NCBI RefSeq assembly: GCF_023101765.2
Contig: NC_064230.1
Coordinates: 1,984,001-2,048,000 of the forward strand
Source of the DNA: Spodoptera frugiperda
Lineage: Eukaryota; Arthropoda; Insecta; Lepidoptera; Noctuidae
DNA: 64,000 bases
Reading direction: 5' to 3'
The position numbers and the translations under genes are program-made. Every line of letters starts with the position of its first letter. Within the stretch, counting starts at the first letter, position 1. Shown one piece after another: positions 57,341 through 64,000 of the stretch. Below the pieces are notes generated by a model that was not told the origin of the DNA, searched no databases, and worked only from the letters and a program-made list of their open reading frames with translations.

Positions 57341-59530
57341 ACACGAACACAAATTAACAGACACGAACACAAATTAACAATAACTAACAAGAAACTTAAC
57401 AATAACTAAAAAGAAACTTAACAATTAACTAACAATAACAACAAAACTGTAATTTTACTAAAAACTAATGGAACAAAATTGGCGCGTCTACGTAATTCGC
57501 AATGAAATACTGACGGTAAAACTGTTGCACGGTTGCACAAGTACCAACAGTGTTGCCAGTTTATTTTTATGTAAATAATACTTAGACGTAAAAAAACAAA
57601 AGCTACCTTGTTGCGAAGTCTTGATTTTTACCCCATGTACTACTGATGTAACTTGAGAAAAACTATCTTAATAGTTACTTGATTCATAACGTTTTTGCAC
57701 ACATAAGCTAAAGAAGAAACAAATGCAAATTTTAATACAAAAATTCAAATAAAAGTGGCAACATTGCTCGATGTTCCCCGAAAAGATCTACCCGGTGGCG
57801 GCGCGGTGTCCCATCTTCTTGTTCAAAGATTATAAATGCAGACACTCCTCTTGAGTCTGCTACTGTTTTATTCGTCTTTAATTATGTTTCTCAGTTATTT
57901 CATCTTTAATAAGTTAATTAATGAATCAAACTAAATGCGATGAACGTGTGTAAGGCTTCTTAGTGGCTTGAAGCAAAACGGCTATTGATACCTACTATCG
58001 CTAACCTAACGGTACTGGACGTTAGGGATAAAACTATTTCAGTGTACTTATACGGCATGTTGTATGTTACTAAGGTAAGCAAAATGTTTTGATATTGTAG
58101 TGCGTTTAGAAAGATGATTTAATGTTACATAATAATTAAATGATTTGTTAAATAATACATCAGAATAGTGAAGTTAAAAAAACTTAAAAACAAAAAATGA
58201 AAATAATAAAACAAATGATAGCAGTTAGGCATAATGCATGTTTAATCATTATGTCACTTCTGTTTTATTTTAGGCGGTCGGCTTGGCGCTTGACGTTTGC
58301 GTATGTAGTAGTGTATTCGCCCACGCACACATTTTACCGCTGTGTACTACGTGCAACAAAGTATTGCGCGGTCGAGTTAGTTGACCCGTGGCTTCACAGC
58401 TGATTGAATTAATTTACATTGCGTTTTAAAAATAATTACTGAATATGGTTTTTTTTATTGCGATTCTATTTCTTTGTATGTATCAAAGGCTAGTGACCTA
58501 AAAAAAACCGAAAAAAAAGTGATGGTATTCGTTTGTTCAATTATGTATTCCCATACTTTGTATATTAAAATTAGAACACTTGAAGCCGGGCTAGTCAGCA
58601 ATCAGCAGTGCTTGATTCAAACTGCGACCTCCAAAGGCTCCATTGCACCTACTAACCTTCAACAGCTTATAAGTGGCCACTGCTGGCCAAAGGCCTCTTC
58701 TCATACGAAGAAGGATTGAGCATTAATCACCACGCTCAATGTGGGTTGGCGATTTCAAACCCATAATTAGAAAATAAAGCCCAGGTTTCCTTACGATGTT
58801 TTCCTTCACCGTTTGTACTAACAACGGTGAAGGAACACCACTGGGTGTCAAAATAATCTTAGAGTACATAATATAATACGGAAAAGTTACATTGGTAAGT
58901 TTCGAACCCGCACACTCTTATGCATGAGAAGCAGGCGTCTTAAACCTCCGGTCCACCACGCCACTAACCTTAGTCGAGTAATAATGTAATGAAACTTTTA
59001 TGTACTCGCCCGAATACTCAAACGCTACTCAATTTTAAGTTGTACTTAAATATCGTGCTATCTCTGTCATTTTATTAAAAAAATTGATAGTGACAGAACT
59101 ACGTTTGAGAGCGTCTTAAAATTGAGTAGCGTTAGAGTAATCGGGCATAAGAAAACAAGAAAAACGTATTTTTTTAGACAAATTATAGTTTAGTATATGC
59201 TTAAAAATAAATCTATCGATAACCGGTAATTTTTGAATTAATTGATAAATCCTACCCACCTGTTGCTCACTCACCCCTCACTAGAAACGTCATTAAAGAC
59301 ATCACGTTACATTTACCGAAACCCGGAAAGTAAGCATTGTGTTATATTGTTGGTTCTTTCACACCTTAAAAAATGTATGTAGCTATCTCATTCTCATGAC
59401 ATTTATAAAGTTTTCGAAGTACCGATGGAGCTGGAACACGCATTGTTTATTTTCTGGAAGAGAATTGTGTTTTTACGTAAATTAGAATTTTACACGTATT
59501 TTAATAAGTAAACAGTGAAATATTATTAAA
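57340..59530. other. Spacer upstream of MOCS3
   Basis: Short AACAATAACTAACAAGAAAC repeats (57,340-57,450), a family E SINE-like copy (58,664-58,970) and a small fold-back MITE (59,008-59,148, ends CCCGAATACTCAAACGCTAC). The MOCS3 promoter presumably lies in 59,160-59,530; no clear motif was seen. Confidence 0.5.
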
Positions 59531-59532
59531 AA

Positions 59533-62500
59533 ATGGAGCGATTATGTACACTAGAAAATGAAATCAAAGAATTACGTCAGAAATTAAAAGAAAAGGAGGA
59601 TGAAATGAGTAAAATTCGCCGCGAATTATTTGGTGTAAGTTATTTTCTTACTTTGTCAATCAATTAAATGATTTCTAGTTATATTTATGTAATATACGCG
59701 ATCTATATGATGCGAAATATTACTATTTTAGAGTATTCTGTAAAAATATCTCTTTTCGTACAGAAAACATCTGAAAATTGATTTCGTTATAACTTTCATT
59801 ACCGAATGCCGGCAATTTGTATTAAGCTATAATATATTATATTGCCATGCCCTAACCGGGTTTCATTTTGAAACTAATCTCCTACTGTAATATCTATCTA
59901 CTTAAACCTACACATGAATGCAATAAATAATTTGAGTTTGAACTTATTTTTTTTGACATTTAAAAGGCTATTTCATTAAAATTCTTGTAAACACCTGTTC
60001 AAATTATATGTGAATGTTTAATTTAATTATGCATACTTTTCAAAAACTGGTTACTGTTATCATATTTACTTTGAGAATACTTTGCTCTGAATTATTTTGC
60101 CTTACTTTGACGCCACTTTAGTTTACACCATTTAACACACGAAGGAGTAAGCAGAAATGCAAATATACAATGAAAGCCCCACTTTTTACCAGTTATGATA
60201 TAAGTCCCATGTAAATAGGGGGTGAGTCTATTGCAGTAAATCAAGAGTAATTCCAGGTTCCATGCTATTACTGAGAAATTTCTGAAGAATTAAACCAGCT
60301 GCTATTGCTAGGTACTTGCACTAGGAATCACTTGACAATCAAAACAATCCATTACATTTAGTCTTGTTTATTTCTTCAAAGCAGTCTATAAAATTTTGTA
60401 TGCATCTAATTTTTTCTTGTTACCATTGAAATATCAGGAAATCCTTTGATAAAAAGTATCCTATATCTGTTTTCTAGTTTTAAGCTACCTCCTCACCAAT
60501 TTTCAGCCAAATAGATTTAACCATTGTTAAGTTATAGCAACATTCTTATATATAGATATATTTCTTTAATTTTAGGCCCAAGGAGACTTCCGAGCCTGGA
60601 TCCCAGGCCAGGGTCAATTGGAGACCAGTTCTACAGATGCTGGTACAGTCCAATGCGGGACACTGCCCAAATGGGCTATAGAGAGGTAAGTTAGGATAAT
60701 ATAACCTTTATCATTAGAACTTAAGACGGGATATTTACCATAATGTTAATTATGTCTATGAGTTTACGATTACGATGATCACGGTTTATGAGCAGACAAA
60801 TTGGTTTACCCTTTTTCAAGTTCGTTTTTTGCCAACGATACCGCTACTAATGTCCCATCCACTAGTTTTAATTTTATCACAGTAACAAAACAATCAAATT
60901 CCGCGCGCCGTGTTTTCGCATGATCAGCTGTTAGCAGCGAAGCGTCTGCGCCCGCGGTAACAACGTAAGGCTTCTAAAAGCCTAGTAACTAGGTAGGTAA
61001 TTAGGAACTTTAGCTTCTAACAGCTGATCATGCGAAAGAACGCGCGAAATTTTTTATTTTATTATTGTTATAAAAATAAAACTAATGAGTATACAAAAAA
61101 AGTTTCTTCGACAAAGTTGTTTGTAATCATGAGTACAATCACGTGTTTAAATATCGTTCACTAATTACCAGTCACCCTTTATAATGTAAATCTGCTAATC
61201 CCACAGGTACAGCAGACAGATCCTGCTAAAAGACATCGGAGTGCATGGTCAGACTAGGATCTGTCAAGCCAAGGTGCTGATCGTGGGAGCAGGGGGGTTA
61301 GGATGCCCATCAGCCATGTATTTAGCTGCTGCCGGTGTAGGTGAGTTACCTAACGTCTTGTCCAACGTGCTTAAGCAAATAAAAATTCATTCATTTCTGG
61401 CTCTGAAAGTAAGCATATTTATTAATTATATTGGAAGCAAGTATAACAGCTCACACATAGAACCCACTTAGTTTTAAGTCAAATTTCCGTGGTGCTTGGC
61501 GACTGGGCTTCTCCCAGTTGTGCAGTCTCTTTTGTGCCTTAAGGCTTAAGTCATTCTGTCTCCTGCATTAAATTCACCGAGGGAAGTGGAAACTATCGTT
61601 TTTTCTCTCCTCTAATAATATCTTCTGATTTATTTCGTTGCGGGATCCAAGACAGTCATTCATGTCCCTGGGACGTTGGACTTCAGTGTTCCGGTGTTTT
61701 CATGGTTGTATCTACTGTAGATCCCGGTGCACAGGAGTTGCAGCGGTATTGGAGGTTGTGGCGGGCTTGTCCCAATAAAAAAATGGAAATAAAAACATAG
61801 AATTCAATTCATTTCAGAAAGTTTCAAAGTCCAAATACTCATTTCCTGAAAGCATGTGTTCAAAAGTTGGCAGTAACTTCACATAATGTACAGCATAGAG
61901 CAGTTATGGAAAATTTTCCTTTTCTTAACTATCCTCCCTTATAATTAGTATGATATCTTCAATTTCTGAACGCTGTACATGAAGTCAAACTCTAACTTGA
62001 TTATAATACCCTAGTACTTTAAAACACACAACTGCTCTGTGCTATAGGTTTCACTTGATGAATGATATATTAAACACTATACAGATCATATTCGATATTA
62101 TTTAACGTGCTGAGAAACGTAAACTTTCCAACACTAGTGTCTACTTATGGGCAGGTGCTATATGTGGAATAAAATATAAAATGGCACCCACGAATAGTAC
62201 CTATGGGTGCCCAATGTGGAACATCATCGGTGCCATTAGCCTGGGTGCCATTTAAACTGGTGCCCAATGTGGAATACCTCCAAGCTACGTCACTGGTCTG
62301 CTCGTATTTGCCTAAATATATAAAAAAGTATAATTCCCTAATTTCCTTATTATTGTTTCAGGAGAAATCGGCATAATAGATTACGACGTGGTTGAAATAA
62401 CGAACATACATCGGCAGGTGTTGCATTTTGAACAGGACGAGAATGTCAGCAAGGCTGAGTCTGCCGCGTCTACGCTTAGAAGGTATTTATGTAAACCTAT

Positions 62501-63979
62501 AAAGATAAAGATAAATTCATTATTATAAACATGTGTAGGTAACAATATACATATAAATGCAAATAATAATAAAATCATCTATCATTATGATATTTTGATT
62601 TGTGTGGTATAAGCCGGTAAACGAGCAGACGGATCACCTGATGGTAAGCAATCGCCGCCGTCCATAGACACCTGAAACATCAGAGGCGCTACAAGTGCGT
62701 TACCGGCTTTTTGGGAGAGGAGCTGAATTTAAGTGTTGTTGGGGAATAGGGGAATGGGAAGATTGGGAAGAGGGGTTATTGGGCCTCCGGTAATCTCACT
62801 CACACAACGCAAACGTTGTTTCACGTCGGTTTTCTGCTCGGCCGTGGTATCACTCCGGTCGGGCCGGCCTAGCAGTGTCGAAGTATGGTCCTCACATACT
62901 TATTACTTAACTAGCTTCGACCAGCGACTTCCAATCTTCCCAATCCTCGATTCCCCAACAACCATTAAATTCCTAACCACCAAAAGCCTCTGATGTTTCA
63001 AGTGTCCATGGGCGGCTGCGATTGCTTGCCATCAGGTGATCCGTCTGCTCGTTAACCGACTTATACCATACAAAAATAGTATTCTTATTTGACTACATTT
63101 ATTCTACTACCAAGCAGTCTCCTGCTTGGCAGTTAGCATTACCATTTTGTAAAATTAAATAACTTCTATTCTTAAAACTATGTATAAAACGCAGTCTTTG
63201 TTTAAAGAACACGAACTTATTCCAAATAACATATTTTTTATGTATTTAACTATTGTCCGGGCAAAAATATAGTACTTAGGAAGTATCGGTTTCTTTTCTC
63301 TGTTTTTCAAACTTTAGGCTAATAGTCACTACCTTTTCCTATCACTGATGATGATGATCACATTATCCTCTATTTCATTGTCTGGACTTTAAAAGAGACT
63401 ATGACCTCTGAGTTTGTTTCGGCATTTCTTCTCAGAGTAGTCCGATAGGAAATGCCGGCCTCATCTAGCTATTTGAAATTATTGACGTGTAAAAGTTTTA
63501 TTTTATAACCTATTTACAGAAATATATATCATTTATCAACATTTAATTAATAGGGTATTATCCTTCTAGTCAAATTCAATACTTTTATCGAAATGTGAAA
63601 AACGTTACTTTTCTATGAATTTTGTATGACATTGCAAATTATGACGTCATCATTTTTTTGCGTCAAATAGCATACTTATTACGCAAAAATAGCGAGAAAA
63701 ATTAAATAAATAAGTATATCGTCAAATGAATGAATGAAAATACGATTATTTTGGGATATTTTATTATATTGAAATATCAAAATAATTTATTTTTGACCTA
63801 GGAAACTACCCAATTTTTTACATTTCAGCATAAACTCCCGTATAAAAGTGACGCCTTACAATCTACAATTGGATTCAAAGAACGCGATGGACATTGCGTC
63901 TCAGTACGATGTCATACTGGATTGTACCGACAATGTGCCTACACGGTACATGCTGAGTGATCTTAGCTGTTTTATTAAG
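59533..63979 (+). CDS. Mocs3: MOCS3/Uba4 adenylyltransferase-sulfurtransferase (first five exons)
   Basis: MOCS3 adenylates the C-terminal glycine of MOCS2A and Urm1 and then transfers sulfur to it, serving molybdenum-cofactor synthesis and tRNA wobble thiolation in the cytosol. Exons: 59533-59634, 60576-60685, 61207-61340, 62362-62482, 63829-63979 (donor follows); all GT/AG with consistent phases. Seen in order: a short N-terminal coiled coil (MERLCTLENEIKELRQKLKE), RYSRQILLKDIGVHGQ, the nucleotide-binding loop VLIVGAGGLGCP, EIGIIDYDVVEITNIHRQVL, and DVILDCTDN. These are the ThiF/MoeB/E1 signatures in the right spacing. The rest of the E1 fold, with its zinc cysteines, and the rhodanese domain should follow past 64,000. 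The start was chosen because the ATG opens the typical MOCS3 coiled coil. Confidence 0.95.
60835..61185. mobile_element. Palindromic MITE in MOCS3 intron 2
   Basis: CGCATGATCAGCTGTTAG and CTAACAGCTGATCATGCG are inverted around a core with CGTCTGCGCCCGCGG. The outer part ends in the ATCACGTGTTTAAATATCGT block, which also occurs at 1-55, 27,030-27,145 (diverged), 34,425-34,495 and 42,772-42,855. Confidence 0.65.
61605..61795 (+). repeat. Interspersed repeat in MOCS3 intron 3
   Basis: Carries TTTATTTCGTTGCGGGATCC, GGTTGTATCTACTGTAGATC and GTGGCGGGCTTGTCCCAATA. Opposite-strand copies are at 11985-12165 and 39870-40020, and a fragment at 26235-26290. Confidence 0.65.
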
Positions 63980-64000
63980 GTATGTATTGTAATGTTGGCA

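Overview
The window is animal nuclear DNA and almost certainly comes from a moth (Lepidoptera; the repeat families look noctuid-like, but I cannot name the species). It is AT-rich, and its genes have short exons separated by introns packed with tRNA-derived SINEs, Lep1-type non-autonomous Helitrons, TTAA-flanked MITEs and fold-back elements. There is no bacterial-style gene organisation, rRNA or CRISPR.

Layout. (1) Positions 1 to about 46,700, minus strand: Dicer-1 (Dcr-1). I traced 34 consecutive coding exons (45,606 down to 279) whose GT/AG junctions and phases agree throughout. They cover about 2,242 residues: a degenerate helicase, the dimerisation domain (DUF283), platform, PAZ, connector, acidic linker and RNase IIIa. 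RNase IIIb and the dsRNA-binding domain must lie beyond position 1. (2) About 46,860-51,335: an intergenic or promoter region with repeats. (3) 51,336-52,812, plus strand: a single long coding exon for an unrecognised Lys/Asn-rich protein of 487 residues. (4) 52,815-59,530: repeat-rich spacer with tandem repeats and a GC-rich hairpin. (5) 59,533 to the right edge, plus strand: the first five exons of MOCS3/Uba4, the E1-like enzyme that adenylates and then sulfurates small sulfur-carrier proteins (molybdopterin synthase subunit, Urm1).

The most unusual feature is a recurring form of partial duplication inside Dcr-1. The 3' part of an exon, with its 5' splice site and some downstream intron, is copied into intronic sequence. 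I see this for four exons: a perfect 9 x 137 bp tandem array (18,347-19,579); a frame-preserving extra exon copy with its own acceptor (21,948-22,067); a copy flanked by a GGTC/GATC satellite (31,721-31,814); and a distant inverted copy (10,641-10,870). The same gene also carries a 3.3 kb palindrome with transposase remnants in both arms (about 13,719-16,995), a relic Helitron ending 20 bp from the RNase IIIa exon, and an in-frame 33 bp minisatellite coding for an 11-residue repeat inside the helicase region.

Functionally, Dcr-1 makes miRNAs and MOCS3 acts in molybdenum-cofactor synthesis and tRNA thiolation. No shared pathway is implied; they are simply neighbours.
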